Positions 54,300 to 63,629 are shown, counted from the first letter of the stretch. The stretch: DNA of 64,000 nt from Pseudorhodoferax sp. Leaf267 (GCF_001422405.1 NZ_LMMV01000022.1:62665-126664); one strand, 5' to 3'. Numbers and translations are program-made. The notes: a model not told the origin generated them from the sequence alone.

Positions 54300-56785
54300 C
54301 CAGGCCTGTGAGTCCCTCGGGTTGGGCCGTCTGGGCCGTGTTGCTGGCCGCGGGCCTGGCCATGGCCGCCACGCTGAACGGCTACTACGTCTACGTGCTG
54401 GCCAACGTGGCGCTGCTGGCCATCGTGGGCATCGGCATGAACGTGCTGCTGGGTTTGGCCGGGCAGGTCTCGTTCGGCCATGTGGGCTTCTATGCCATCG
54501 GCGCCTATGCCGTGGCCGTATTGACGACCAAGGCCGGGCTGTCGTTCTGGCTGGCCTGGCCCATCGGCGTGCTGCTGTCGGGGGCGGTGGGCCTGCTGCT
54601 GTCCGTGCCGGCGCTGCGCGTGAAGGGGCCTTACCTGGCCATGGTCACCATCGCGTTCGGCTTCATCGTGGAGCACGGCGCGGTCGAGTGGCGCGACGTG
54701 ACCGGCGGGCAGAACGGCATCATGGGCATCGCGGCGCCCGCCGTCGCGGGCTTCCCGCCCGGCGAGCGCACGGTGGCCGCGCTGGCCGTGCTCGCGTGCG
54801 CCGTGCTGCTGCTGCTCTACGCCTGGCTGGACAAGAGCGCCTGGGGCGCGGCGCTGCGTGCGGTGCGCGACAGCGAGGTGGCGAGCGAGTCCATCGGCAT
54901 CTCGCCCGTGCGCGTGAAGGCCGTGGCGTTCGCGCTGTCGGCCGCGCTGGCGGGACTGGCGGGCGGGCTGTTCGCGCCGCTGTCGGGCTTCGTCACGCCG
55001 CAGACCTTCGGCATGCTGCAGTCCATCCTGTTCGTGCTGGTGGTGATGGTGGGCGGGGCCGGCACGGTGGTGGGGCCGCTGATCGGCGCGCTGGTGGTCG
55101 GGGTGCTGCCCGAGCTGCTGTCGGGCATGGAGGAATACCGGCTGCTGTTCTTCGGCGTGCTGCTGCTGGTGGTGCTGTGGGCGGCGCCGCAGGGCGTGGC
55201 CGGCCTGCTGGGCGGGCTGTGGATCAGGCGCCAGCCGGCCTTGACGCCGCCGCCGTCTGCCGCGTCGCCGATGGCGGTGCCCGCAGGCGCCCGCGCGCGT
55301 GGCGTGCTGCGCGTCCAGGGCCTGGGCCGGCAATTCGGCGGCGTGCGCGCCGTGCACGAACTCGGCTTCGAAACCGTGCCGGGCGGCGTCACGGCCCTGA
55401 TCGGGCCCAACGGTGCCGGCAAGACCACGGTGCTCAACATGTTGAGCGGCTTCTACAAGCCGACCGCGGGCGGCTTCAGCCTGCAGGGCACGGCGTTGCA
55501 GGGCCGCGCCGCGCATGCGCTGGCGCGCGCCGGCATCGCGCGCAGCTACCAGACCTCGCAGCTGTTCGGCAGCCTGAGCGTGGAGGACAACGTGGCGCTG
55601 GGCCTGTGCCGTGGCCGCCTGGGTTCGCCGCTGGGCGTGCGGCGCTTCCATGCGCCCGCGGCGCGCGAGCGGGCCCGCGCCCTGCTGGCGCAATGCGGCT
55701 ACACCGGCGCGCCGCAGGCCCCTGCGGCCGACCTCGCGCATGTGGACAAGCGGCTCGTGGAGATCGCCCGCGCGCTGGCCACCGACCCGCAGTTGCTGCT
55801 GCTCGACGAGCCGGCCGCGGGCCTTTCGCGCGAGGACAAGACGCGGCTTACCGGGCTCTTGCGCGCCATCGCCGACACCGGCATCGGCGTGGTCATCGTC
55901 GAGCACGACATGGCCATGGTGATGGACCTGTCCGACCGCATCGTCGTGCTGGACGCCGGCCAGCGCCTGGCCATGGGCGCGCCGGCCGAGGTGCGCGCCG
56001 ACCCGGCCGTGCGGCGCGCGTACCTGGGCGAGTCCGGCCTGCAGGCCACGCGCGGCACGCGGGCACCGGCCACGCCGGCCGAGGAGGTGCTGGGCATCGG
56101 CGCGCTGCAGACCGGCTACGGCGCCGAGCCCGTGCTGCACGGCGTGGCGCTCAGCGTGCGCGCAGGCCAGATGGCGGCGCTGCTGGGTGCGAACGGCGCG
56201 GGCAAGTCCACGCTGATGCGTTCCTTGGCAGGCCTGCACCGCCCGGTGGCCGGCGGCATCCACTTGCGTGGGCGCGAACTGGCGGGCCTGGGGGCCGAGC
56301 AGATCGCCGCGCTGGGCCTGGTGCTGGTGCCCGAGGGCCGCCAGGTGTTCCCCGAGCTCAGCGTGCTGGACAACCTGCGCCTGGGCGCTTTCCTGAAGCC
56401 CGAGGGGCGGGAAGCGCGCATCGACGACATGCTGGAGCGCTTCCCGCGGCTGCGCGAGCGCCTGCAGCAGCGCGCCGGCCTGCTGTCGGGCGGCGAGCAG
56501 CAGATGTTGGCCATTGCACGCGGCCTGATGGCCCAGCCCCAAGTGCTGCTGCTGGACGAGCCCTCGCTGGGTTTGGCGCCCAAGGTCATCGAGGATCTGT
56601 TCGCCGTGCTGTCACGCCTGCGCGACGAGCGCATGACGCTACTGCTGGTGGACCAGATGGCCGGGCTGGCACTGTCTTTGGCCGACCATGCCTATGTGCT
56701 GGAGTCGGGGCGCATCGTGGCGCAGGGCAGTGCGGCGCAGCTACTGGCCGATGGGGCGCTGATGCGGGCGTATCTGGGGGAGTGA
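54296..56785 (+). CDS. LivM-LivG-LivF triple-fusion ABC subunit
   Basis: A single 829-residue open frame. Residues 1-312 are a LivM-type permease (GMNVLLGLAGQVSFGHVGF). Residues 335-580 are a LivG-type ATPase with Walker A GPNGAGKTT at 370, Walker B LLLDEPAAGL at about 501 and H-loop VEHDMA. Residues 598-829 are a LivF-type ATPase with Walker A GANGAGKST at 631, signature LSGGE at 730 and Walker B LLLDEPSLGL at 751. In the LivG part the signature reads LAHVD (480-484), strongly degenerate. With the LivH-like protein, this one chain supplies everything but the binding protein. Short Pro/Ala linkers join the parts. Confidence 0.9.
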   Translation: MTRPVSPSGWAVWAVLLAAGLAMAATLNGYYVYVLANVALLAIVGIGMNVLLGLAGQVSFGHVGFYAIGAYAVAVLTTKAGLSFWLAWPIGVLLSGAVGLLLSVPALRVKGPYLAMVTIAFGFIVEHGAVEWRDVTGGQNGIMGIAAPAVAGFPPGERTVAALAVLACAVLLLLYAWLDKSAWGAALRAVRDSEVASESIGISPVRVKAVAFALSAALAGLAGGLFAPLSGFVTPQTFGMLQSILFVLVVMVGGAGTVVGPLIGALVVGVLPELLSGMEEYRLLFFGVLLLVVLWAAPQGVAGLLGGLWIRRQPALTPPPSAASPMAVPAGARARGVLRVQGLGRQFGGVRAVHELGFETVPGGVTALIGPNGAGKTTVLNMLSGFYKPTAGGFSLQGTALQGRAAHALARAGIARSYQTSQLFGSLSVEDNVALGLCRGRLGSPLGVRRFHAPAARERARALLAQCGYTGAPQAPAADLAHVDKRLVEIARALATDPQLLLLDEPAAGLSREDKTRLTGLLRAIADTGIGVVIVEHDMAMVMDLSDRIVVLDAGQRLAMGAPAEVRADPAVRRAYLGESGLQATRGTRAPATPAEEVLGIGALQTGYGAEPVLHGVALSVRAGQMAALLGANGAGKSTLMRSLAGLHRPVAGGIHLRGRELAGLGAEQIAALGLVLVPEGRQVFPELSVLDNLRLGAFLKPEGREARIDDMLERFPRLRERLQQRAGLLSGGEQQMLAIARGLMAQPQVLLLDEPSLGLAPKVIEDLFAVLSRLRDERMTLLLVDQMAGLALSLADHAYVLESGRIVAQGSAAQLLADGALMRAYLGE

Positions 56786-56786
56786 G

Positions 56787-57188
56787 TCAGGGTGTATGGG
56801 CCAGTTGCGCATGGGCCCAGAGCAGCAGCGCGGCCAGCGCCTGGAGCACGCGCGGCCGGTCCAGGCCCTGGATGCCGGGCAGGCCGTATCGGGCATCGAC
56901 CGCGTAGGGGTTCAGCTCGTCCAGCCAGTCGGCGCCAGGCGGCGGCGGCAGACCGTGGTCGTGCAACAGATCGAGCAGCAGGGCCAAGTCGTGCGTACGC
57001 CGGAACTCAACGCTGTGGCGGCTCAGCACTGCTTTCAACGCCTTTTCCACGCACTGCTGCGCGTGAATGCCCACCATGGCATCGCCGATGCCCGGCGCTT
57101 GCGAGAGCGCATCGCAAGCTGCCATGTCCTGCTCTGCAGCGTGCAACAGCATGCGTGCGACATCGCTCTGGTCCGCCGGGTCAGCCAT
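56787..57188 (-). CDS. HEPN-domain protein
   Basis: A 133-residue all-helical HEPN protein (PF05168 style) with ARMLLHAAEQDMAACDAL, the central AQQCVEKALKAVL helix and RRTHDLALLLDLL. A clear R-x4-6-H RNase motif is not seen. It overlaps the upstream nucleotidyltransferase gene by 8 bases, the standard MNT-HEPN pairing. Such pairs act as toxin-antitoxin modules in which the MNT partner modifies and neutralises HEPN. Activity here is not established. Confidence 0.82.
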   Translation of the reverse strand: MADPADQSDVARMLLHAAEQDMAACDALSQAPGIGDAMVGIHAQQCVEKALKAVLSRHSVEFRRTHDLALLLDLLHDHGLPPPPGADWLDELNPYAVDARYGLPGIQGLDRPRVLQALAALLLWAHAQLAHTP

Positions 57189-57498
57189 GCACCACCCGGC
57201 CTTCCTTGAGGGCCCAGTACAAGGCCGTGCCCGACTGGCTGCCCCAACGCGCCACCTCGTCGCGCGAGTAGACCAGGATGTCGGCGGCGACCCGTAGCGG
57301 CCGCAGCGTGCGGCGCAGTCGCACCATCTCTTGTGCGCGGTCCTCGACTGCCGGCTCGATCACCAGGAAGTCCAGGTCCGAATCGGCCAGGGCTGCTCCC
57401 CGTGCATGCGAGCCGAACAGCAGGATCTGCGTGTCCGGTGGCGCGGCCTCTGCCAGCGCGCGGATCGCAGCTTGCGTGGTCGAGGAGTCAATGCTCAT
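57181..57498 (-). CDS. Minimal nucleotidyltransferase (MNT)
   Basis: A 105-residue DNA polymerase beta-fold protein with the motif GSHARGAALADSDLDFLV, giving GS and the two metal-binding Asp. The third acidic residue is probably in ADILVYS. It is the partner of the HEPN gene that follows and overlaps it. MNT antitoxins AMPylate their HEPN toxin; alternatively the pair may act in stress signalling. The gene lies at the boundary between the LIV operon and the dapF region and shows no flanking mobile-element signs. Confidence 0.85.
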   Translation of the reverse strand: MSIDSSTTQAAIRALAEAAPPDTQILLFGSHARGAALADSDLDFLVIEPAVEDRAQEMVRLRRTLRPLRVAADILVYSRDEVARWGSQSGTALYWALKEGRVVHG

Positions 57499-57532
57499 GC
57501 TTGGACTTTAATGCGGGCGTGGCACCAATGGC

Positions 57533-59176
57533 CTACGCCGCGCCGAGATGCCGGATGTGCTCCACATGCGCCAGCATCGAGCGCTCGGCCACGGGCCACA
57601 TCTTCTCGGGCACGTCGTCGTAGGCGATGGCCACCCAGTCGCGCATGCTGCCGGCCGGGATGGCGCGCATGGCCTTGAGCACCTTGGCCTCGCGCGCGAG
57701 ACGGTGGGCCTTGAGGCGGGCGATGGCGCCGGGCGCGTCGCCCAGCACGTAGCCGTGGGCGGGCAGGATGAAGGCAATGCCGTATTCGGCGCAGGCTGCG
57801 CTCAACCGGTCCAGCGAATCCAGGTAGTCGCCCATGTCGCCGTCCGGCGGGTCCACCACCGTGGTGCTGCCGTTCAGCACGTGGTCGCCGCTGAACAGCA
57901 GCGCGTCTTCCTCCAGCACCAGGCAGACATGGTTGGCCGCGTGGCCGGGCGTGTGGATGGCTTTGAGCGTGTGGGTCGTGCCGCCGCCTTCCAGCACCAG
58001 CCGCTCGCCGTCGGCCATCTCGCGGTCGGGCGTGAAGAGGCTGGCGGGCCGCGCGGTCGGGCGCGAGGCCAGGCCCAGGATGGGCGGGCGCGGGCGGCCG
58101 GCGGCCACGACGCGCTCGGCCAGCGGCCTGGCGCCGGGCGAATGGTCGGCATGCGAGTGCGTGCAGACGATGGTGCGGATGTCGCCGCCGGCGGCCTGCC
58201 ACAGGCGTTCCAGGTGCGCCTCGTCGTGCGGACCCGGGTCGATGGCGATGAAGCCGGTGGCCGTGTCGCCGACCAGGTAGCTGTTGGTGCCGGGGCCCGT
58301 CATCACGCCGGGGTTGCCGCAGGTCAGGCGCTGCAGGTTGCGCAAGAGGGCGGTCGGCTGGTCGTGCCGCCAGTCCAGCGCATGCAGCAACTGGCCGTCC
58401 GGGCTCACCAATTCCAGTTCGCCGAACGCGGACTCGTGCTCCATGTAGCGCGCCTCCGCGCCGGCCAGGAACCCTGCCCGCGGGCAGGAGGTCCACAGCG
58501 GCTGCTCGCTGGCGCAGGCGGCCAGCACGGCGTCCACCGTGGCGTAGGCCTGCAGCCGTTGCAGCGTGCGGATGGTCGGGAAGATGATGGAGAAGCTGCC
58601 GGCCGCGTGGCGTGCCAGCGCGTCGGCCGGGCGCACCCAGCAGGGCTCGAACTGCTCGGCCTCGTCGGCCACGGGCTGCTGGCCTTCGGGCATGCGCGCC
58701 ACGAGGAAGGGCACGTCGAAGCGCTTGGGCAGGTCGCGGTCGGTGGTCCAGTGGGCGAGCACGAAGACCTGGTCGGCCGCCAGCTCCAGCCCGCGGGCCG
58801 CGCATTGCGGCAGCAGCGGGGCATGGCGGTCCAGCGCGGCGGCGTCGGCGGTGGTGGCCCATGCGCCGTCTGCGCGGCGGGCCAGCAGCACGCCCAGTTC
58901 CTCGAAGCTCTCGCGCACGGCAGCGATGGCCTGGGTCAGCCGCGCATCCTCCTGGCCCGGCCGGCGCCGGGCCTGGCCGTGCGCCGCGTGGTCGGCCGCG
59001 TCGATGGCGCCGCCCGGGAAGACGAAGGCGCCGGGTGCGAAGCTGGCCGTGGTGGAGCGGCGCGTCATCAGCACCTCGATGCCGTCCGGTGTGTCGCGCA
59101 GCAGCAGCACGGTGGCTGCGGGGCGCGGCGTGACGGGTTCGCGCTGCGGGTGGAGCAGTTGGGTGGGGCGTGGCAT
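57533..59176 (-). CDS. Nudix hydrolase fused to an MBL-fold hydrolase
   Basis: A 547-residue two-domain enzyme. Residues 15-215 form a Nudix domain (FPGGAID at 53-59, then the box ending AAVRESFEELGVLL at 85-98). Residues 270-545 form an MBL-fold domain of the LACTB2/RNase-BN-like branch (TGPGTNSYLVG, metal motif THSHADH at 339-345, IHTPGHAANH, FSGDH). Nudix parts cleave nucleoside diphosphate-X or CoA compounds; the MBL part would hydrolyse a thioester or phosphodiester. This fusion is recurrent in Proteobacteria. It is divergent from dapF, with 88 bases between. Confidence 0.87.
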   Translation of the reverse strand: MPRPTQLLHPQREPVTPRPAATVLLLRDTPDGIEVLMTRRSTTASFAPGAFVFPGGAIDAADHAAHGQARRRPGQEDARLTQAIAAVRESFEELGVLLARRADGAWATTADAAALDRHAPLLPQCAARGLELAADQVFVLAHWTTDRDLPKRFDVPFLVARMPEGQQPVADEAEQFEPCWVRPADALARHAAGSFSIIFPTIRTLQRLQAYATVDAVLAACASEQPLWTSCPRAGFLAGAEARYMEHESAFGELELVSPDGQLLHALDWRHDQPTALLRNLQRLTCGNPGVMTGPGTNSYLVGDTATGFIAIDPGPHDEAHLERLWQAAGGDIRTIVCTHSHADHSPGARPLAERVVAAGRPRPPILGLASRPTARPASLFTPDREMADGERLVLEGGGTTHTLKAIHTPGHAANHVCLVLEEDALLFSGDHVLNGSTTVVDPPDGDMGDYLDSLDRLSAACAEYGIAFILPAHGYVLGDAPGAIARLKAHRLAREAKVLKAMRAIPAGSMRDWVAIAYDDVPEKMWPVAERSMLAHVEHIRHLGAA

Positions 59177-59264
59177 GGCCGGATTCTGCCGATTTGCCGG
59201 CAGGCGTGTGGCCGGGTCTGTCCCCGGGCCGACAGAGCCGGTCACGCCGCGATAATCCCCGCCC

Positions 59265-60128
59265 ATGCGAATCCGATTCACCAAGATGCACGGCGCCGGC
59301 AACGACTTCGTGGTGCTGGACGAGACCCGCGGCCTGCTGCACCTGAGCCCCGCGCAATACCGCTTCCTGGCCGACCGCCACTTCGGCGTGGGCGCCGACC
59401 AGATCCTGTCGGTGCGGCCTTCCACCGGCCCGGGCGTGGACTTCGAATACGTGATCCACAACGCCGACGGCGGTGAGGTCGAGCAGTGCGGCAATGGCGC
59501 GCGCTGCTTCTTCCGCTTCGTGCGCGAGCGGGGCCTGAGCGACAAGGAAGCCCTGACGGTGCACACGGCCGGTGGCCTGATCACGCCGCGGATGCGCGCC
59601 GATGGCCGCGTCACGGTGGACATGGGCCAGCCGGTGTTCGAGCTGGACCGCGTGCCCTTCGACGCTGCCGGCCTGGTGGCCCATGCCGACTGGGGCCCAT
59701 GGCGGCTGGCGCTGGGCACCGAGGCCGACAGCCCCATCGTGCAGGTGGCGGTGCTGTCCATGGGCAACCCGCATGCCGTGCAGCGCGTGGACGACGTGGA
59801 CGCGGCGCCCGTGGCCGAGCAGGGCCCGCTGATCGAGCACCACCCGCGCTTCCCGAACCGCGTCAACGCCGGCTTCCTGCAGGTGGTGGACCGCCGCCAT
59901 GTGCGGCTGCGCGTGTACGAGCGCGGCGCCGGTGAGACCCTGGCCTGCGGCACCGGCGCCTGCGCGGCCGTGGTGGCCGGCATCCGCCAGGGCTGGCTGG
60001 ACGGCGAGGTCGACGTGGACACGCGGGGCGGCGTGCTGACCATCGCATGGGCCGGCGAGGGCGCGCCCGTGCTGATGACCGGCCCGGCGCAAACCGTGTT
60101 CGAAGGCGAGATCGAGATTCCAGGATGA
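59265..60128 (+). CDS. dapF: Diaminopimelate epimerase
   Basis: A 287-residue cofactor-independent epimerase interconverting LL- and meso-diaminopimelate for lysine and peptidoglycan. The two catalytic cysteines are C75 ([10 protein letters not shown]) and C228 (LACGTGACA), and the N-terminal KMHGAGNDF is canonical. It is the first gene of dapF-DUF484-xerC, an order also kept in gammaproteobacteria. The next ATG is 19 bases downstream of the stop. Confidence 0.95.
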   Translation: MRIRFTKMHGAGNDFVVLDETRGLLHLSPAQYRFLADRHFGVGADQILSVRPSTGPGVDFEYVIHNADGGEVEQCGNGARCFFRFVRERGLSDKEALTVHTAGGLITPRMRADGRVTVDMGQPVFELDRVPFDAAGLVAHADWGPWRLALGTEADSPIVQVAVLSMGNPHAVQRVDDVDAAPVAEQGPLIEHHPRFPNRVNAGFLQVVDRRHVRLRVYERGAGETLACGTGACAAVVAGIRQGWLDGEVDVDTRGGVLTIAWAGEGAPVLMTGPAQTVFEGEIEIPG

Positions 60129-60147
60129 CTTTCCGAGTACAGGCAGC

Positions 60148-60831
60148 ATGAACACCCACAACCCGATCACCGAAGACGACATCGCCAACTTCCTGATGAA
60201 CACGCCGGCGTTTTTCGAGCGGCATTCCGAAGTGCTGGCCGCTGTGCAGATGACCAGCCCGCATGGCAACCGCGCGGTGAGCCTGCAGGAGCGCCAGGCC
60301 GAGATGCTGCGCGAGAAGATCAAGGGCCTGGAGCACCGGATCATGGACATGATCCGCCACGGCAACGAGAACGTGCTGATCGCCGACAAGCTGCAACGCT
60401 GGGCGCGCAGTCTGCTGCGCACACGCCAGCCGGCCGAGCTGCCGCAGCGCATCGCCAGCGAGGTGCAGACCCAGTTCGGCGTGCCGCAGGTGGCGATCAA
60501 GGTCTGGGGTGTGTCGGCCGACTACGCCGGCCACAGCTTCGCCCAGGGCGTGAGCGACGACGCCAAGAGCTTTGCCTCCTCGCTGACGTCGCCCTTTTGC
60601 GGCGTGAACCCCGGCTTCGATGCCGTGCAGTGGCTGCCCGATCCGGCGCAGGCCATGTCGGTGGTGCTGATGCCGCTGCGCGTGGGCGAGCTGAACAGCG
60701 CCGAGCCGGCCTTCGGCATGCTGGTGCTGGCCTCGCCCGATGCGCAGCGCTTCGAGTCCGGCATGGGCACGGACTTCCTGGAGCGCATCGCCGAACTGGC
60801 CAGCGCCGCGCTGTCGCGCCTGCAGGGCTGA
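60148..60831 (+). CDS. DUF484 family protein
   Basis: A 227-residue DUF484 protein. A short N-terminal region (ITEDDIANFLMNTPAFFERH) and a coiled-coil-like helix (RQAEMLREKIKGLEHRIMDMI) lead into a GAF-like domain. The role of the family is unknown; it is almost always found between dapF and xerC, as here. The xerC ATG lies 5 bases after the stop, so these genes are cotranscribed. Confidence 0.9.
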   Translation: MNTHNPITEDDIANFLMNTPAFFERHSEVLAAVQMTSPHGNRAVSLQERQAEMLREKIKGLEHRIMDMIRHGNENVLIADKLQRWARSLLRTRQPAELPQRIASEVQTQFGVPQVAIKVWGVSADYAGHSFAQGVSDDAKSFASSLTSPFCGVNPGFDAVQWLPDPAQAMSVVLMPLRVGELNSAEPAFGMLVLASPDAQRFESGMGTDFLERIAELASAALSRLQG

Positions 60832-60836
60832 CGGCC

Positions 60837-61763
60837 ATGGACGCGGACGGCCTGGTCGACCGCTACCTCACCTACCAGCGCGTCGAAAGGCGCCTGGCGG
60901 ACCGCACGCTGGCGCTGTACCACGAAGACCTGGTCAAGCTGCGCGCCTTCGCCGAGGCGGCCGGCGTGCCGCTGCTGCAGGTGCACAACGCCCACATCCG
61001 GCGCTGGGTGGCGCAGATGCATGGCGCCGGCCGCAGCGGGCGCGGCATCGCGCTGATCCTGTCGGGCTGGCGCGGCTTCTACGCCTGGCTGGGCCGTGAG
61101 GGCATGGTGGGCAGCAACCCGGTGCAGGACGTGCGCGCGCCCAGGGCCGGCAAGCCCCTGCCCAAGGCCTTGGGCGTGGACGAGGCCGTGCAACTGGCCG
61201 AGTTCAGCGCCGAGGCCGACGAGCCTTGGCTGGACGCGCGCGACGCCGCCATGGTCGAACTGCTGTACGGCGCCGGCCTGCGCGTGGCCGAGCTGACCGG
61301 GCTGGACGTGCGCGCCGGCCCGCAGGCGCGCGGCTGGATCGACCTGGACGCGGCCGAAGCCCATGTGCTGGGCAAGGGCAGCAAGCGGCGCAGCGTGCCC
61401 ATCGGCGCGCAGGCCCAGCGTGCCGTGAAGGCGTGGATCGCCTTGCGCGGCGAGGTCGGGGCGCTGAACCCGGCGCTGTTCCTGGGCCGGCACGGCACGC
61501 GGCTCACTTCGCAATCCATCTGGCAACGCCTGCGCCGGCGCAGTCTGCTGGCCGGGCTGACGACGCCCGTGCATCCGCACATGCTGCGCCACTCGTTCGC
61601 CAGCCACGTGCTGCAGTCCAGCGGCGACCTGCGCGCCGTGCAGGAACTGCTGGGCCACGCCAACATCGCCACCACACAGGTCTACACGCGGCTGGACTTC
61701 CAGCACCTGGCCAAGGCCTACGACGCCGCCCATCCGCGGGCGCGGCGCAAAGCCGGCACGTGA
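60837..61763 (+). CDS. xerC: Tyrosine recombinase XerC
   Basis: A 308-residue tyrosine recombinase that acts with XerD at dif to resolve chromosome dimers. The SAM-like core-binding domain covers 1-95 and the catalytic domain 108-300. Catalytic residues are R149 (GAGLRVAEL), K180 (GKGSK), H248 and R251 (HPHMLRHSFAS), H274 (LGHAN) and Y283 (QVYTRLD). The chromosomal context next to dapF and DUF484 argues for the housekeeping XerC and not a mobile-element integrase. The convergent gene ends 3 bases after its stop. Confidence 0.93.
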   Translation: MDADGLVDRYLTYQRVERRLADRTLALYHEDLVKLRAFAEAAGVPLLQVHNAHIRRWVAQMHGAGRSGRGIALILSGWRGFYAWLGREGMVGSNPVQDVRAPRAGKPLPKALGVDEAVQLAEFSAEADEPWLDARDAAMVELLYGAGLRVAELTGLDVRAGPQARGWIDLDAAEAHVLGKGSKRRSVPIGAQAQRAVKAWIALRGEVGALNPALFLGRHGTRLTSQSIWQRLRRRSLLAGLTTPVHPHMLRHSFASHVLQSSGDLRAVQELLGHANIATTQVYTRLDFQHLAKAYDAAHPRARRKAGT

Positions 61764-61766
61764 CGG

Positions 61767-62303
61767 TCAGGCTGCGGGCGCCAGCACCTGCAGCACCCGG
61801 CCATCGCCCGTGAACGCGTCACCCACCAGCATGCGAAAGGGCGTGCCTTGCGGCAGCTGGGGCAGCGCCGTCTGCGGCGTCAGGAATTCGACATGCAGCT
61901 GGTGCGTCTGGCCGCGGCGCACCACTTCGCCGGGCGCCACCTGCCAGCGCGACTGGAAGCCCTGGTGGCCGACCACGAGCACGAAGCGGTGTTCGCCGAT
62001 AGCCACCGGTCCGTCTTCCGCCGGGATCGAGGCCGGGCGCAGCGTGAGCTCGACCAGTGCCTGGGGCTCGAAGGCACGGCCCGGCGCGAAGCTCGGCGGC
62101 GCCGCAGGCGGCTTGCGCTGCAGCCTGGCGTAGAACCAGCCCACGATGCTGCCGACCACGGGCAGCCAGAGCAGCATCATGACGGTGCTGACGTTGTGCA
62201 CGGTGGAGCCGCGCTCCGCGTAGTGCCGGATGACGGCCGCGACGGCCGCCACGCACAACAGCAGGATCACGATGAGTTGGCGGCGGGCTTGGATGGTCGT
62301 CAT
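61767..62303 (-). CDS. Hypothetical membrane protein with C-terminal soluble domain
   Basis: A 178-residue protein with two N-terminal membrane helices (about 9-25 and 40-60) and a probable beta-rich soluble domain of about 110 residues (FEPQALVELTLRPASIPAE, VLVVGHQGFQSRW). No family was recognised. It is divergent from rlmI with 39 bases between and convergent with xerC. No function can be proposed. Confidence 0.65.
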   Translation of the reverse strand: MTTIQARRQLIVILLLCVAAVAAVIRHYAERGSTVHNVSTVMMLLWLPVVGSIVGWFYARLQRKPPAAPPSFAPGRAFEPQALVELTLRPASIPAEDGPVAIGEHRFVLVVGHQGFQSRWQVAPGEVVRRGQTHQLHVEFLTPQTALPQLPQGTPFRMLVGDAFTGDGRVLQVLAPAA

Positions 62304-62342
62304 GCGGCGAGTATCGGCGGGCCGTCGCCGACAATCCGCGCC

Positions 62343-63542
62343 ATGAAAACCATCCGCCTGCGCGAGGGCAAAGAAAAGTCGCTGCTGCGCCGCCACCCCT
62401 GGGTCTTCGAGTCGGCCATCGCCCGAGGCGGTGCCGATGCCGGCGAGACCGTGCGCGTGGAGGCCGCGAACGGCGACTTCCTGGCCTGGGCTGCGTTCAG
62501 CCCCGCCTCGCGCATCCGTGCGCGAGCCTGGAGCTTCGACGCCGAGCAGCGCATCGACGCCGCCTTTTTGCGCGCGCAGCTGGAGCGCGCGATTGCCGCG
62601 CGCAGCCGCTTCGATATCCGGAGCGACGGCTTGCGCCTGGTGCATGGCGAGTCCGACGGGCTGCCCGGCCTGGTGGTCGACCGCTATGGCGACACGCTGG
62701 TGGCGCAGTTCGGCTCGGCCGGCGCCGAGCGCTGGAAAGCCCAATTGGCCGACGCGCTGTGCGGCATCACCGGCCTCACGCGCCTGTACGAACGCTCGGA
62801 CGCCAGCGTGCGCGGCCTCGAAGGCCTGCCCGAGGCCACGGGCTGGCTGCGCGGCGACGGGCCCACCGAACTCACCATCACCGAGCACGACTGGCGCCTC
62901 ACACTGGACGTGGCCACCGGCCACAAGACCGGCTTCTACCTGGACCAGCGCGACAGCCGCAAGCGGTTCGCCGACACCGTGCAGCGCCTAGGCAGTGCGC
63001 GCGTACTGAACTGCTACTGCTACACCGGCGGCTTCACGGTCGCCGCGCTGGCCGGCATGCGCGCGGCGGGCACCACGGGCGGCCACGTGACCTCGATCGA
63101 TTCCTCCGGCCCGGCGCTGGCGCGGGCCGCGGCCCATGTGGCGCTGAACGGCTTCGCGGCCGACCAGGCCGACTTCCTGGACGCCGATGTCAACGCCTCG
63201 CTGCGCCGCTTCGCCACCGAAGGCCGGCGCTTCGACGCCATCGTGCTGGACCCGCCCAAGTTCGCCCCCACGGCTGCCCATGCCGAGCGCGCCGCGCGCG
63301 CCTACAAGGACATCAACCGCCTGGCCCTGGGCCTCCTGGAGCCGGGCGGCGTGCTGTTCACGTATTCCTGCTCCGGCGGCATCCCGGCCGAGCTGTTCCA
63401 CAAGATCGTGGCCGGCGCGGGCATGGACGCCAAGGTCGACGGCTACATCACCGACCGCATGGGCGGCGCGCCCGACCACCCGATGACCATCAACTTTCCC
63501 GAGGGTGAGTACCTGAAGGGCCTGGTCGTCATGCGGCGCTGA
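62343..63542 (+). CDS. rlmI: rRNA large-subunit methyltransferase RlmI-like
   Basis: A 399-residue class I SAM-dependent methyltransferase. An N-terminal PUA-like domain (KTIRLREGKEKSLLRRHPWVF) is followed by a Rossmann methyltransferase domain with LNCYCYTGGFTVAAL for SAM binding, VLDPPKFAP as the catalytic NPPY-type motif, and FTYSCSGG. E. coli RlmI methylates C1962 of 23S rRNA. Length and layout match it; the RlmK/RlmO relatives are less likely. Promoter elements in the 39-base upstream gap were not recognised. Confidence 0.88.
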   Translation: MKTIRLREGKEKSLLRRHPWVFESAIARGGADAGETVRVEAANGDFLAWAAFSPASRIRARAWSFDAEQRIDAAFLRAQLERAIAARSRFDIRSDGLRLVHGESDGLPGLVVDRYGDTLVAQFGSAGAERWKAQLADALCGITGLTRLYERSDASVRGLEGLPEATGWLRGDGPTELTITEHDWRLTLDVATGHKTGFYLDQRDSRKRFADTVQRLGSARVLNCYCYTGGFTVAALAGMRAAGTTGGHVTSIDSSGPALARAAAHVALNGFAADQADFLDADVNASLRRFATEGRRFDAIVLDPPKFAPTAAHAERAARAYKDINRLALGLLEPGGVLFTYSCSGGIPAELFHKIVAGAGMDAKVDGYITDRMGGAPDHPMTINFPEGEYLKGLVVMRR

Positions 63543-63629
63543 GCGTTCCTGCGCGGGCCGCAAGGCCTTGGCAAGCTCACTAAACTACCCGCCTTCCGCC
63601 GCCCGGCATCCAGATTGCGAGACCTCCCC

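Noticed and set aside
54322-56907. An 861-codon plus-strand frame overlapping the triple-fusion ABC gene
   Set aside because: It is Arg/Ala/Gly-rich shadow sequence with no motifs, out of frame with clear LivM, LivG and LivF domains.
57495-60500. A 1001-codon minus-strand frame over the Nudix-MBL gene and dapF
   Set aside because: It is out of frame with the Nudix and MBL motifs and antisense to dapF, a secure gene.
60837-61763. Phage or island integrase
   Set aside because: The dapF-DUF484-xerC context and full XerC residue set indicate the housekeeping recombinase; no attachment-site repeats or mobile genes were seen nearby.
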